Assembly (NCBI GenBank): GCA_024304995.1
Contig: JAMWZD010000004.1
Location: forward strand, 1 to 64,000
DNA: 64,000 bases
Source: Rickettsiales bacterium
Lineage (GTDB): Bacteria; Pseudomonadota; Alphaproteobacteria; Rickettsiales; UBA998
Direction: 5' to 3'
Below, in pieces: positions 35,465 through 44,350 of this stretch (positions within the stretch are counted from its first letter, which is position 1; each line of letters begins with the position of its first letter). Below the pieces are notes generated by a model. It saw only the letters and a program-made list of their open reading frames with translations, did not search any database and was not told where the DNA came from. Made by a program: the position numbers and the translations under genes.

Positions 35465-35604
35465 AATATTCTCTCCAATATGTAATATCTGATTTGCTTG
35501 TAACGCATGTTTCATGCACGTTCAAATAAATATTCGATAAAGGGTTATAGTGGTTTTGTTTTTTTTAAAAAGGGTGGGTTTGGGTTACAGTTTACACGGC
35601 ATTG

Positions 35605-35635
35605 TAAAAAAAACAGCTACCAAAATGATAGCTGT
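35605..35635 (-). terminator. Intrinsic terminator of the AT-rich orphan gene
   Basis: On the minus strand ACAGCTA, a nine-base loop, TAGCTGT and eight T residues. It follows the stop at 35649. Confidence 0.9.
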
Positions 35636-35648
35636 GATAAATACTAAC

Positions 35649-36380
35649 TTAGCCTAAGGCTAGCACTTTTATGTAAAGACCATACATATAGCGTAACAGG
35701 TCTTTGTTTACTTTGTAGAACAAATTTTTGTTCTCTCTGTGCTTCACAAACCAGGAAAATTTTCTTTCCCAATTTATGACTGAGGTATTGCTTACTCCGC
35801 CAAGCGCTTCACCTATAGACTTGTACGATACTTTCGGCGCACCATCTTTTGGCTTTGCCACATATCCGTTATATAAGACCATAATATCACGTAAATAAAT
35901 GATATTATCGCCTCGGAACGACAATGTGCCATTCTTTAAGTGCGTTTCAAATTCCTCATATGTCAAAAATGAAGATTGAGGTTCGCGCTTTTCAACTGAA
36001 ACTTTCTCAATTGGAAAGAAAATATCATCTGGTAGTTTATAATATACTACCGTGCCGACTTTTACTTTTTCAACCATTTGAGAAAATAACTCTAAAGAAT
36101 TTGGGTATTCATTCGAGTTATAAAATTTTTCAATAAACCACTTATATTCACAGTGTCTGAGAATATTAGTTTTACCATAGAAAAATTCTCTGGTTTTATC
36201 CCGTGTCTTGCCTTTTACATTGAAGACAATACAACTGAACAACTTGTTCAGTTCGTTAAAATCAAAATAATCAGCAAGCCTGCTTTCATTTAATATGAAA
36301 GAAGGAACTTGTCTTTGAGAAGCGAGGGTTTCGAGAAGGGTTTTGTTATTGTCCACGATATTTAGTAAATTCAACAGCAA
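35649..36380 (-). CDS. Orphan AT-rich gene, possible DNA-binding protein
   Basis: I do not recognise this 243-residue protein. The gene is clearly AT-richer than its neighbours and has its own strong terminator, which suggests recent acquisition. A segment near residues 183-210 (VSYKSIGEALGGVSNTSVIN) has the spacing of a helix-turn-helix, so DNA binding is possible. No catalytic motif, signal or membrane helix is seen. The frame opens with TTG at 36380 after GAAAAGAAG; the start is uncertain. Confidence 0.55.
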   Translation of the reverse strand: MLLNLLNIVDNNKTLLETLASQRQVPSFILNESRLADYFDFNELNKLFSCIVFNVKGKTRDKTREFFYGKTNILRHCEYKWFIEKFYNSNEYPNSLELFSQMVEKVKVGTVVYYKLPDDIFFPIEKVSVEKREPQSSFLTYEEFETHLKNGTLSFRGDNIIYLRDIMVLYNGYVAKPKDGAPKVSYKSIGEALGGVSNTSVINWERKFSWFVKHRENKNLFYKVNKDLLRYMYGLYIKVLALG

Positions 36381-36500
36381 CTTCTTTTCGCGCGCACTTT
36401 ATCTGGTAATATTATAATTATATACAAAAAGGTGCTTTGAAAGCGAAAACAAGTTACCTTTTAAATATACCACAGATTAACAGTATTTAAAATAAATTAA

Positions 36501-38348
36501 TCACCCCGCCGCTTTCAATTCCTCCGCAGCTGCCTCCTGCTCCTCTTCCAGCGCCTGACGCGCCTTCACAGAAAGCTGAATATTCAGCTCTTTCAACTGT
36601 GCGTCATCTGCCACGGCGGGCGCATTCATCAGCAAATCTTCTGCCTTCTGGTTCATTGGGAAGGCAATCACTTCGCGGATGTTTGGCTCATCTGCCAGCA
36701 ACATCACCATGCGGTCAATGCCTGGTGCAATGCCGCCATGTGGTGGCGCGCCGTAATGGAACGCGCGCCACAGGGCGCCAAACTTCTCTTCCAGAATTTT
36801 CTCGTCATATCCCGCAATCGCAAAGGCTTTCTTCATGATATCTGGCTTGTGGTTACGGATTGCACCAGAAGAAAGCTCCACCCCGTTACAGACAATATCA
36901 TATTGGTAGGCAAGAATATCCAGCAGCTTCTCATCATCCCCTTCTGCAGCTTCCAGCGCCTCCTTCCCGCCTTGCGGCATGGAAAAAGGATTATGGGAGA
37001 AAATAATCTTTTTCGTTTCTTCATCACGTTCAAAATATGGGAAATCGACAATCCAGCAGAATTTAAACACGGTATCATCAATCAATTCCAGCTGACGCCC
37101 CAGTTCACTGCGCACTCTTCCTGCAATGTCTGCCGCTTCATCCTTCGTGCCAGAGGAGAAGAAGATCGCATCGCCCGCCTGCAACCCTGCTTTGTCTTTC
37201 AAAAGCTGCATTTTTTCGTCTGACAGGAATTTTGCAATTGGTCCTTTGCCTTTGCCGTCATTATCAATAATAATATAGGCGAGTCCTTTTGCGCCATGTT
37301 CCTGCGCATAGCCAATCATTTTGTCAAAGAAGCTGCGCGGCTTTTCCGCTGTGTTTGGAGCAGGGATCCCGCGGACGCAGCCACCATTGGTGGCAACCTG
37401 CGCGAAGATTTTAAAGTCCGAGCCTTCCCACACTTCATTTGCATCAATAATCTCAATCGGAATGCGCAGATCGGGCTTGTCTGAGCCATATTTCAGCATG
37501 GATTCTGCATACGGAATGCGGGGAAACGGTGCTTCAGTCACTTGTTTGTCTGAAAATTCATTGAAAATATCCACCATAATCGGCTCAATCGCCGCGAACA
37601 CATCTTCCTGCGTGGCAAATGCCATTTCCATATCCAGCTGATAAAACTCACCAGGGGAGCGGTCTGCGCGGGCATCTTCATCGCGGAAGCATGGCGCAAT
37701 CTGGAAATAACGGTCAAAGCCAGAGGTCATCAACAGCTGCTTGAAAATCTGCGGTGCTTGTGGCAGAGCATAAAACTTGCCAGGGTGGACACGACTTGGC
37801 ACCAGATAATCCCTCGCGCCTTCAGGAGAAGAACTCGTGAGAATCGGCGTTTGAATTTCCATGAAATTCTGCGCGGTCATTTTTGCGCGAATGGCAGAAA
37901 TCACCTTTGAGCGCAGCATAATATTATTGTGCAGCTTTTCACGGCGCAAATCCAAAAAGCGATATTTCAGACGGGTTTCTTCTGGAAAATCACGGTCTGA
38001 ATTTACCTGAAGCGGAAGCGGGTCAGCGGCAGATTCAACATGTGCGGCGCTGATTTTCACCTCAATCTCACCCGTAGGCAGGTTTTTGTTCACTGCCTCT
38101 GCATCACGGTTCACCACCTCACCCTGAATGGTAATCACGGATTCATTCTTCACGTCAGATAGCATAGCGAAGGATTCATGGTCGCTTTCCAACACACATT
38201 GTGTGATGCCATAATGATCTCGCAGATCAATGAATAATAACTGCCCGTGATCACGCGTGCGATGCACCCAGCCAGACAGCGTCACTGGCTGCCCCACATG
38301 GGCTGTGTTTAATGCGTTGCAATGATGGGTGCGATATGGATGAGTCAT
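36501..38348 (-). CDS. aspS: Aspartyl-tRNA synthetase
   Basis: AspS loads tRNA-Asp (and possibly tRNA-Asn, if non-discriminating). The 615-residue bacterial-type enzyme has the anticodon-binding OB fold ([20 protein letters not shown]), class II motif 2 ([19 protein letters not shown]), the GAD insertion domain (about 290-430) and motif 3 ([15 protein letters not shown]). The start at 38348 ([10 protein letters not shown]) fits the family; the frame to 38456 would read through a large hairpin. The only Shine-Dalgarno-like AAAGG lies inside that hairpin. Confidence 0.96.
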   Translation of the reverse strand: MTHPYRTHHCNALNTAHVGQPVTLSGWVHRTRDHGQLLFIDLRDHYGITQCVLESDHESFAMLSDVKNESVITIQGEVVNRDAEAVNKNLPTGEIEVKISAAHVESAADPLPLQVNSDRDFPEETRLKYRFLDLRREKLHNNIMLRSKVISAIRAKMTAQNFMEIQTPILTSSSPEGARDYLVPSRVHPGKFYALPQAPQIFKQLLMTSGFDRYFQIAPCFRDEDARADRSPGEFYQLDMEMAFATQEDVFAAIEPIMVDIFNEFSDKQVTEAPFPRIPYAESMLKYGSDKPDLRIPIEIIDANEVWEGSDFKIFAQVATNGGCVRGIPAPNTAEKPRSFFDKMIGYAQEHGAKGLAYIIIDNDGKGKGPIAKFLSDEKMQLLKDKAGLQAGDAIFFSSGTKDEAADIAGRVRSELGRQLELIDDTVFKFCWIVDFPYFERDEETKKIIFSHNPFSMPQGGKEALEAAEGDDEKLLDILAYQYDIVCNGVELSSGAIRNHKPDIMKKAFAIAGYDEKILEEKFGALWRAFHYGAPPHGGIAPGIDRMVMLLADEPNIREVIAFPMNQKAEDLLMNAPAVADDAQLKELNIQLSVKARQALEEEQEAAAEELKAAG

Positions 38349-38416
38349 AAAAAAACTGCGCCTTTCTTTTACTTGATTAGAGGTTATTTCCCCTAACATA
38401 AAAGAAAGTGCGCAGT
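38349..38416 (-). promoter_or_regulatory. Long hairpin plus U-run touching the aspS start codon
   Basis: On the minus strand ACTGCGCACTTTCTTTTA pairs with TAAAAGAAAGGCGCAGT (17 pairs, one bulged base) around a 27-base loop that can fold again (TTAGGGG against CCTCTAA). Seven U residues follow and the next bases are the aspS ATG. It has the form of an intrinsic terminator for the upstream gene, yet it also buries AAAGG, the only ribosome binding site candidate of aspS. It may thus act as an attenuator or translational switch. Confidence 0.72.
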
Positions 38417-38442
38417 TGTCAAAGCGAAAGGTCAATGCTGCC

Positions 38443-38856
38443 TTATGACAGTTCAATATTTTGTTGTCTAAGCAACTGCATATAGACCTTATTTTTCATG
38501 CTATAATTATCAACCGATGCGAATTTAACCGTGCCTTTTTTCATCATTTCATAGAGTATTTTTAATTCTCTATAATTTGGCAAATCAAACGCAAATTCTT
38601 GTAATGTCGCAGCATAACCTAATGCATAATTATCAAGAATATTTGCATTTGAATAAATTAACGGCATAAGCAAAAACTCATGGTGCATGAATGCACTATT
38701 TTTATTGTTATTCTCATCAAGATAACAGAAGCTTTTGTTGCTATCCTGAAAAATAACAATGGGTGATTGCTGAGCAAATTCGTTATAAGGTCGAAAATGC
38801 AAATTGTTAGTATAGGATACTACTTTGCCTTTCAGCATAGCAATAAATTCCTTCAT
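38443..38856 (-). CDS. Hypothetical 137-residue protein
   Basis: Unrecognised, soluble, without signal peptide; aromatic-rich with a short helical C-terminus. The ATG at 38856 has GAGGT nine bases upstream and was taken over the one at 38871. Lower G+C than the surrounding essential genes. It lies just upstream of the hairpin at 38349-38416, which may be its terminator, and of aspS on the same strand. Confidence 0.5.
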   Translation of the reverse strand: MKEFIAMLKGKVVSYTNNLHFRPYNEFAQQSPIVIFQDSNKSFCYLDENNNKNSAFMHHEFLLMPLIYSNANILDNYALGYAATLQEFAFDLPNYRELKILYEMMKKGTVKFASVDNYSMKNKVYMQLLRQQNIELS

Positions 38857-38925
38857 AAATGAGTACCTCACTGGTATATTGTTTCTGAGCGAAACAAAAG
38901 AACAGCCTTTTTGGTAACAAGAAAC

Positions 38926-39525
38926 TTATTGCTGTGCAATATTTTTTAACATTCCGCGAATTTGTTTAATGCCATCATTATTGATGCTTGAAGTCACAAT
39001 AATCTCTGGCATGGCGGCTGGGTGATGTTTAATCAGCGCCTGCAGTGTATCCAGATATTTTTCCAATCCTTTTGCAGATGCCTTGTCTGCCTTTGTCAGC
39101 ACCACCTGAAATGTGACGGCGGCGCTGTCCAACATATCCATCCACGCCAGATCATCTGCCGTAGGTTTATCACGGCGGGAGTCCAGCAGCAAGAACACGC
39201 GGCGCAGATTGGGGCGACCACATAAATAATCTTTGGTAAGCCCTGTCCATTTCCAGATGTCTTTTTTGGATGCCTTCGCATACCCATAGCCAGGCAAATC
39301 CACAATGGTAAAACTATCATCAATTTTAAAGAAGTTAAGCTGCCTCGTGCGCCCTGGCGTTTGAGAGGTGCGCGCCAGTGCTTTCCTGCCTGTGATGGCG
39401 TTGAGCAATGAGGATTTCCCCACATTGGAACGCCCTGCAAACGCAATTTCAGGCAGATGCAAGGACGGGACGGCATCCTGCGTTGCCGCCCCAGCTATAA
39501 ATTCACAATCGTGAAACCCTGCCAT
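38926..39525 (-). CDS. engB: Ribosome biogenesis GTPase EngB (YsxC/YihA)
   Basis: EngB is a GTPase needed for large-subunit assembly and for cell division. The 199-residue protein has the TRAFAC motifs: G1 GRSNVGKSSLLNAI, G2 TSQTPGRTRQLNFF, G3 DLPGYGYAKASK and G4 LTKADK, with a final SSINNDGI (G5). It starts directly after the yidC stop, in the order yidC-engB that is common in alphaproteobacteria. Confidence 0.95.
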   Translation of the reverse strand: MAGFHDCEFIAGAATQDAVPSLHLPEIAFAGRSNVGKSSLLNAITGRKALARTSQTPGRTRQLNFFKIDDSFTIVDLPGYGYAKASKKDIWKWTGLTKDYLCGRPNLRRVFLLLDSRRDKPTADDLAWMDMLDSAAVTFQVVLTKADKASAKGLEKYLDTLQALIKHHPAAMPEIIVTSSINNDGIKQIRGMLKNIAQQ

Positions 39526-41301
39526 TTACGCTTTTTTGCTCCGCTTGGAATTGATGCGCTTACCAGTTTCCTTGTCATACAATTTCGAAAAACGACGCGT
39601 AATCAGATATTGCTGGATAATGGACAGCGTATTGTTCCACGCCCAGTAAAGCACTAACCCCGCAGGGAAAGACGCGAAGAGGAACAGGAACATATAAGGC
39701 AGAAACTTCATCACCTGCGCCTGTGTTGGGTCTGCTGGTTTTGGGTTGAGCTTTTGCTGAATGATCATGGTGATAGTCATGATGATTGGCAATAACCCCA
39801 CATGGAGAAATTCAGGTGGAGACCACGGAATTGTGCCAAAGAGCGTGAAAATATTGCTTGGATCTTTGACGGACAAATCCTCAATCCAGCCATAAAATGG
39901 CGCATGACGCATTTCAATAGCGATAAATAATACTTTATAAAGTGCGAAAAACACAGGAATTTGTAGCAACATCGGCAAACACCCAGCTGCAGGGTTCACG
40001 CCTTCACGCTTATAAAGCTCCATGATTTCCTGATTCATCTTCACGCGGTCATCACTGAATTTTTCACGAATATCTTTCATTTTAGGCATCAGAAATTTCA
40101 TCTGCGACATGGATGCATAAGATTTATTCGCCAGCGGGAACATAATCGCTTTGATGATGACGGTCAGCGCCAGAATTGCTAATCCGAAATTCCCTAAAAT
40201 ACCATAAAAGAATGTTAGTGCTTCAAGGAATGGGCGCGTCAGAAAATAGAGCACACCAAAATCAACCGCGCGGTCAAATAATAAAATATCATATTTCTCT
40301 GCATACGCATCCAGCAAATCAATCTGTTTTGCCCCTGCGAAGAAATATGTCATGTCTTCATGCGCTGCGCCCTGTTGCAATGTTACAGGCTGCGCCAGAA
40401 TATCTGTTTGATAGCGCTTATCATCGCCTGTAGCGTAATAATGATATTTGCTGGTAAATTCTTGCTTGCTGTTGCTTGGAATCAGCGATGTCAGCCAGTA
40501 TTTATCCGTAATCCCTACCCAGCCATCCTGCTGTTTCTTGGTGATTTTTCCATCTTCCAACTCATCATAATCATATTCATGCAATATATCATCACTCACA
40601 CCCAAAGGCCCCTGATGCAGAATAATAAATTCCTGTTCATGCTCATTCAGTGTGCGGTTGATCAGGCTATATGGTGCAATGGTCACTTCCTTTCCCGCCT
40701 CGTTCAACACTCTGCGGTTAATCGTAAACATGTAGTGTTCATCAACAGACACTTCCATTTCAAAGGTCAGCCCTTCACCATTATTCCATGACAAAGTCAC
40801 AGGCTGCTTTTCATTCAGCACGTTCTGGTCTGTCTGCCAGACTGTATCTGCATCAGGAAGGGTTACGCCTGCTCCCGCCCAGCCAAATTCTGCGAAATAC
40901 CCCTCACCCTTCACGCGCGGTGTCAGCAGCACCACTTCAGGACTGTCATCTTCAACGGTCTGATTATAACTCGCCAAAGTCAGATCATCAAATCGTGCGC
41001 CTTTAAGATTAATTGAGCCATGCAATTCAGGTGTGTTAATGCGTACACGTTGCGTGGTCAGCAATGCATCTTTGCGGGTTTTGGGTGCTTGTGGTGTGGT
41101 AGCAGCCACCTGATTTGATTGCGCCTGCTCATCCCGCAATTGCATTTCCGCCGCGCGTTGCTGTGATTGTTGCGCTTCCAGTGCAGCGCGTTCATCTGCC
41201 GTGTAATAACGCCAGCCAAACATCACCAGTGCAGCAAGCACCAGCGCAATAATCATATTTCGAGTATCTTCAGACGGATTTTTATAAGGTTGATGCATCA
41301 T
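39526..41301 (-). CDS. yidC: Membrane protein insertase YidC
   Basis: YidC inserts proteins into the inner membrane, with SecYEG or alone. The 591-residue protein has an N-terminal helix (IIALVLAALVMFGWRYY), a large periplasmic P1 domain (about 60-345) and the conserved five-helix core (GNFGLAILALTVIIKAIMFP, EGVNPAAGCLPMLLQIPVFF, PEFLHVGLLPIIMTITMIIQ, AGLVLYWAWNNTLSIIQQ). The hydrophilic groove arginine is present in the ALTVIIKAIM region as Lys. A basic tail ends it. rnpA and yidD, usual upstream genes, are absent. Confidence 0.96.
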   Translation of the reverse strand: MMHQPYKNPSEDTRNMIIALVLAALVMFGWRYYTADERAALEAQQSQQRAAEMQLRDEQAQSNQVAATTPQAPKTRKDALLTTQRVRINTPELHGSINLKGARFDDLTLASYNQTVEDDSPEVVLLTPRVKGEGYFAEFGWAGAGVTLPDADTVWQTDQNVLNEKQPVTLSWNNGEGLTFEMEVSVDEHYMFTINRRVLNEAGKEVTIAPYSLINRTLNEHEQEFIILHQGPLGVSDDILHEYDYDELEDGKITKKQQDGWVGITDKYWLTSLIPSNSKQEFTSKYHYYATGDDKRYQTDILAQPVTLQQGAAHEDMTYFFAGAKQIDLLDAYAEKYDILLFDRAVDFGVLYFLTRPFLEALTFFYGILGNFGLAILALTVIIKAIMFPLANKSYASMSQMKFLMPKMKDIREKFSDDRVKMNQEIMELYKREGVNPAAGCLPMLLQIPVFFALYKVLFIAIEMRHAPFYGWIEDLSVKDPSNIFTLFGTIPWSPPEFLHVGLLPIIMTITMIIQQKLNPKPADPTQAQVMKFLPYMFLFLFASFPAGLVLYWAWNNTLSIIQQYLITRRFSKLYDKETGKRINSKRSKKA

Positions 41302-41389
41302 GGCGCTGTTTTTGCAGTTTTAGCCTGCCACGTCAATAATTTTAGGTTTAATTTTAAAACTCTCCCTTAGAGGAAGACTCAGTTACATT

Positions 41390-41468
41390 GTCATTCTTAA
41401 GCGTTGTGAAGAATCCATCTCTCCGCTTGCGCAAGCGGCTGTGGATGCTTCGCTTTGCTCAGCATGAC
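41390..41468. repeat. REP-like palindromic repeat, copy 3
   Basis: A 79-base imperfect inverted repeat: GTCATTCTTAAGC at the left and GCTCAGCATGAC at the right, with GAAGAATCCATCTCTCCGC shared with copies 1 and 2 and a perfect inner palindrome CCGCTTGCGCAAGCGG. It lies between yidC and ubiK, in the space downstream of ubiK. Confidence 0.87.
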
Positions 41469-41475
41469 GGTATAA

Positions 41476-41808
41476 CTACTCTTTATCCGTCCCAGCCTTC
41501 TTCGCAGGAGCAGATTTTTTTGGTGTTGGTTTCTTCACCACAGGATTTGTCTTGGAAGATGTATCGTCTGAATCCCCTTTCAACGCTTCAATTTCCTTGC
41601 GAAGTGCGTCATTTTCTTCTCTGGCTTTCACTGCCATAGCTTTGACGGCTTCGAACTCATCTCGCGTAACTAACGATGTTTTACCCAAAAATGCTTCCAT
41701 CTGGCTGGCAATCATCGCCTCCATCTCGCGCTTGGCATCAAACGCCATGTTCGTTGCGCCAGACATCATCTTGGCAATATCATCAAAAAATCGGGAATCT
41801 TTCTGCAT
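41476..41808 (-). CDS. ubiK: UbiK-type accessory factor for ubiquinone synthesis
   Basis: UbiK (YqiC/BMFP) is a small coiled-coil trimer that assists the UbiJ-dependent ubiquinone complex. The 110-residue protein has the family N-terminus (FFDDIAKMMSGATNMAFDAK), the conserved segment VTRDEFEAVKAMAVKAREEN and a coiled coil to about residue 78. A Lys/Pro/Ala-rich tail of about 30 residues follows, which is longer than in E. coli. It stands alone on the minus strand. Confidence 0.85.
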   Translation of the reverse strand: MQKDSRFFDDIAKMMSGATNMAFDAKREMEAMIASQMEAFLGKTSLVTRDEFEAVKAMAVKAREENDALRKEIEALKGDSDDTSSKTNPVVKKPTPKKSAPAKKAGTDKE

Positions 41809-41941
41809 GTGTTTTCTCTGTTTGTTCGTTACTTAACAATAATATAAGACAGCAAACACAAATTTCCAGTTTAATTTATTATTAAGGTGTGGTAACAGAT
41901 AGCTGAAAATTATTCTTTATGCCTCGTGCAACTCAATAAAT

Positions 41942-42238
41942 ATGAATATCTACATAGACATTTTCATACGTCAGGAAGGAGTCGGCAATGACTATCTGTA
42001 TAAAGACGCTTTAGTAAAAATTTTCACTGATACAAAAATGCTGAAAGAAATCACGTTCAACCGTGAGCAACTTATTGAAAAAGGACTCACAGATTGGGAT
42101 GCTTTTACAAATGAAATTGATAGACGAAACAAAAATGCATTCGAGCAATTAGAAGAAAAGTCTTTTATTTATTTGTATGCATATACTCAGGATGAGTTGG
42201 CAAAAAAATTTGAACAGGGTTTAACTTTTACTGGATAA
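41942..42238 (+). CDS. Hypothetical 98-residue protein
   Basis: An acidic soluble protein of unknown family (starts MNIYIDIFIRQ) with a beta strand at the start and helices after; contains several aromatic residues near the C-terminus. No Shine-Dalgarno sequence is visible, but a perfect terminator follows the stop at once, supporting a real, single-gene unit. Confidence 0.5.
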   Translation: MNIYIDIFIRQEGVGNDYLYKDALVKIFTDTKMLKEITFNREQLIEKGLTDWDAFTNEIDRRNKNAFEQLEEKSFIYLYAYTQDELAKKFEQGLTFTG

Positions 42239-42253
42239 TTGACTTAAACTTGG

Positions 42254-42281
42254 CTGAATGCATCGCATTCAGTTTTTTTTT
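42254..42281 (+). terminator. Intrinsic terminator after the 98-residue gene
   Basis: CTGAATGC, loop ATC, GCATTCAG and nine T residues. The end of the T-run merges with TTGCCC, the -35 of hisG. Confidence 0.93.
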
Positions 42282-42308
42282 GCCCTCTGCGTGCTTCCAT
42301 GTCATAAA
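42280..42308 (+). promoter_or_regulatory. hisG promoter, leaderless geometry
   Basis: TTGCCC (42280-42285), a 17-base spacer and CATAAA (42303-42308), followed by six bases to the ATG at 42315. No Shine-Dalgarno sequence precedes the ATG. Confidence 0.5.
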
Positions 42309-42314
42309 AGCATT

Positions 42315-42977
42315 ATGACACAACACACCCTCACTTTTGCCATTCCTAAAGGGCGTATCTATGATGAACTGGCACCGCTGATGAAAGCGTGTAACATTCA
42401 GCCTGAAGATGCTTTTTTTGACAGCGCCGCCCGCCAGCTTATTTTTGCTACCAACCAACCCCATATCCGCCTCATCCGCGTGCGTAGTTTTGACGTGGCG
42501 ACGTTCATTGCGCATGGAGCAGCGGATATTGGTGTGGTGGGGTCTGATGCGCTGGAGGAATTTGCCTACTCTGATATTTATGCGCCTGTGGATCTAGGCA
42601 TTGGCAAGTGCCGCCTTTCTGTGGCAGAACCAGAAGATCTGGCGCATAATGACAACCCAGATGACTGGACGCATATTCGCATTGCCACAAAATATCCCAA
42701 CCTTACCAAGCGTTATTTCCATGAACGCGGCATTCAATCTGAATGTGTGAAGCTGAACGGGGCAATGGAAATTGCACCTTTGTTGGGCTTGTCTGAACGC
42801 ATTGTGGATCTGGTTTCCACAGGCAACACGCTGAAAGCCAACGGGCTGGTGGAAGTGCAAAAAATTATGGATGTGTCGTCGCGCTTAATCGTCAATCGTC
42901 AGTCATATAAGGCAGATTACAACATGCTCAATGAAATTATCACCATATTCAGGCAACAATTAGGAAAAACATCATGA
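42315..42977 (+). CDS. hisG: ATP phosphoribosyltransferase, short form
   Basis: HisG joins ATP and PRPP in the first step of histidine synthesis. The 220-residue protein is the short form without the C-terminal ACT-like regulatory domain, which normally needs HisZ as partner; hisZ is not in the window. Motifs: [38 protein letters not shown] and the PRPP-binding [16 protein letters not shown]. The start at 42315 (MTQHTLTF) was set by homology and by the promoter; the frame to 42258 would cover the terminator. The stop overlaps hisD by four bases. Confidence 0.95.
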   Translation: MTQHTLTFAIPKGRIYDELAPLMKACNIQPEDAFFDSAARQLIFATNQPHIRLIRVRSFDVATFIAHGAADIGVVGSDALEEFAYSDIYAPVDLGIGKCRLSVAEPEDLAHNDNPDDWTHIRIATKYPNLTKRYFHERGIQSECVKLNGAMEIAPLLGLSERIVDLVSTGNTLKANGLVEVQKIMDVSSRLIVNRQSYKADYNMLNEIITIFRQQLGKTS

Positions 42978-44272
42978 GTTTGCTAACATGGTTTCACGCA
43001 AAAGATGAGAGCTTCAGCGCAGCATTTGATACTTTCATGAGCCGCAGAAGCGCACAGGGCGAGGAAGGCACAACCGACATTGTGCGTGCCATCCTGCAGG
43101 ACGTAAAAAATCGCGGTGATGCGGCATTGTTTGATTATACGCAGCGTTTTGACAAGCTGGATATTGATGCAGACACAATGCGCATCTCACAGGAAGAAAT
43201 TGACGCGGCGCATGGGAAGTGCAGTCAGAAGGTAAAAGATGCACTTTCATTCGCAGCCGAACGCATTACAGATTATCATCAGCGCCAGGTGCCAAACAAC
43301 TGGTCCTATCATGATGACCATAATAATATGCTGGGGATGCGGTGGAGCGCCGTGGAACGTGCAGGCATTTATGTGCCAGGCGGCAAAGCGTCATACCCAA
43401 GCTCAGTGCTGATGAACGCCCTGCCTGCCCGCGCTGCGGGGGTGGATCATATTACAATGGTCGTGCCAACGCCGAACGGTGAGATCAACCCTGCCATTTT
43501 GGTGGCAGCAAAATTATGCGGGATAAATGAGATATACCGCATTGGCGGCGCACACGCTGTTGCCGCGCTTGCTTTTGGCACACAATCCATTCAAAAAGTA
43601 GATGTCATCGTTGGGCCAGGCAATCAATATGTTGCCGAAGCCAAACGCCAGCTTTTCGGCGTGGTGGGAATTGATATGGTCGCAGGGCCATCCGAAATTT
43701 TGGTGGTCGCAGATGGTAGCGTCAACCCGCGCTGGGCAGCAGCAGACATGCTCTCCCAAGCCGAGCATGACGAACTGGCACAAAGCATTATGGTTTGCAC
43801 GAGTGCGGATTATGCATGGCACGTGGAAACTGAAATGCAGGATATTTTAAGCACAATGCCCCGCAAAGAGATTGCAGAAAAATCGCTACAGGCTTTTGGC
43901 GCAATGGTGGTGGCACGGGACGCTGAAGATGCCTGCGATATTGCGAATCTGATTGCAGCTGAACATCTGGAATTGCTGGTGGAGGACACCGCTTTTTATC
44001 AAAGACACATCCGCCATGCAGGCGCTATTTTTATTGGCGCACATACGCCTGAAGCGATAGGGGATTATGTGGCAGGGCCTTCACACGTCCTCCCCACCAC
44101 CCAGACCGCACATTATGCATCAGGGCTGTCTGTTTATCACTTCATGAAAAAAACCTCGCTGATAGAATGCAATAAACAAGGCTTTGACGCACTGGCAGAG
44201 GCTGCATCTGCATTGGCAGAGTGTGAAGGCTTAAGTGCGCATCAGCTTTCAGTGGACATTCGAAAAGGCTGA
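42974..44272 (+). CDS. hisD: Histidinol dehydrogenase
   Basis: HisD makes histidine from histidinol in two NAD-dependent steps and uses zinc. The 432-residue length fits. Motifs: [53 protein letters not shown], the zinc-site [21 protein letters not shown], and the C-terminal [20 protein letters not shown]. It overlaps hisG by four bases; no other his gene is present. Confidence 0.96.
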   Translation: MSLLTWFHAKDESFSAAFDTFMSRRSAQGEEGTTDIVRAILQDVKNRGDAALFDYTQRFDKLDIDADTMRISQEEIDAAHGKCSQKVKDALSFAAERITDYHQRQVPNNWSYHDDHNNMLGMRWSAVERAGIYVPGGKASYPSSVLMNALPARAAGVDHITMVVPTPNGEINPAILVAAKLCGINEIYRIGGAHAVAALAFGTQSIQKVDVIVGPGNQYVAEAKRQLFGVVGIDMVAGPSEILVVADGSVNPRWAAADMLSQAEHDELAQSIMVCTSADYAWHVETEMQDILSTMPRKEIAEKSLQAFGAMVVARDAEDACDIANLIAAEHLELLVEDTAFYQRHIRHAGAIFIGAHTPEAIGDYVAGPSHVLPTTQTAHYASGLSVYHFMKKTSLIECNKQGFDALAEAASALAECEGLSAHQLSVDIRKG

Positions 44273-44350
44273 TTTCAAAGCAATATAATCTGAGAATTTG
44301 TAACATCCTTGTCATATTGACGTGTTATTATTCATTAACGGTCAGTGATT

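Noticed and set aside
38349-38440. A T-box leader for aspS
   Set aside because: No T-box consensus or specifier loop is seen, and T-boxes are very rare outside Gram-positive bacteria.
42258-42314. Longer hisG from 42258
   Set aside because: The extra 19 codons read through the terminator hairpin and promoter and do not match the family's N-terminus.
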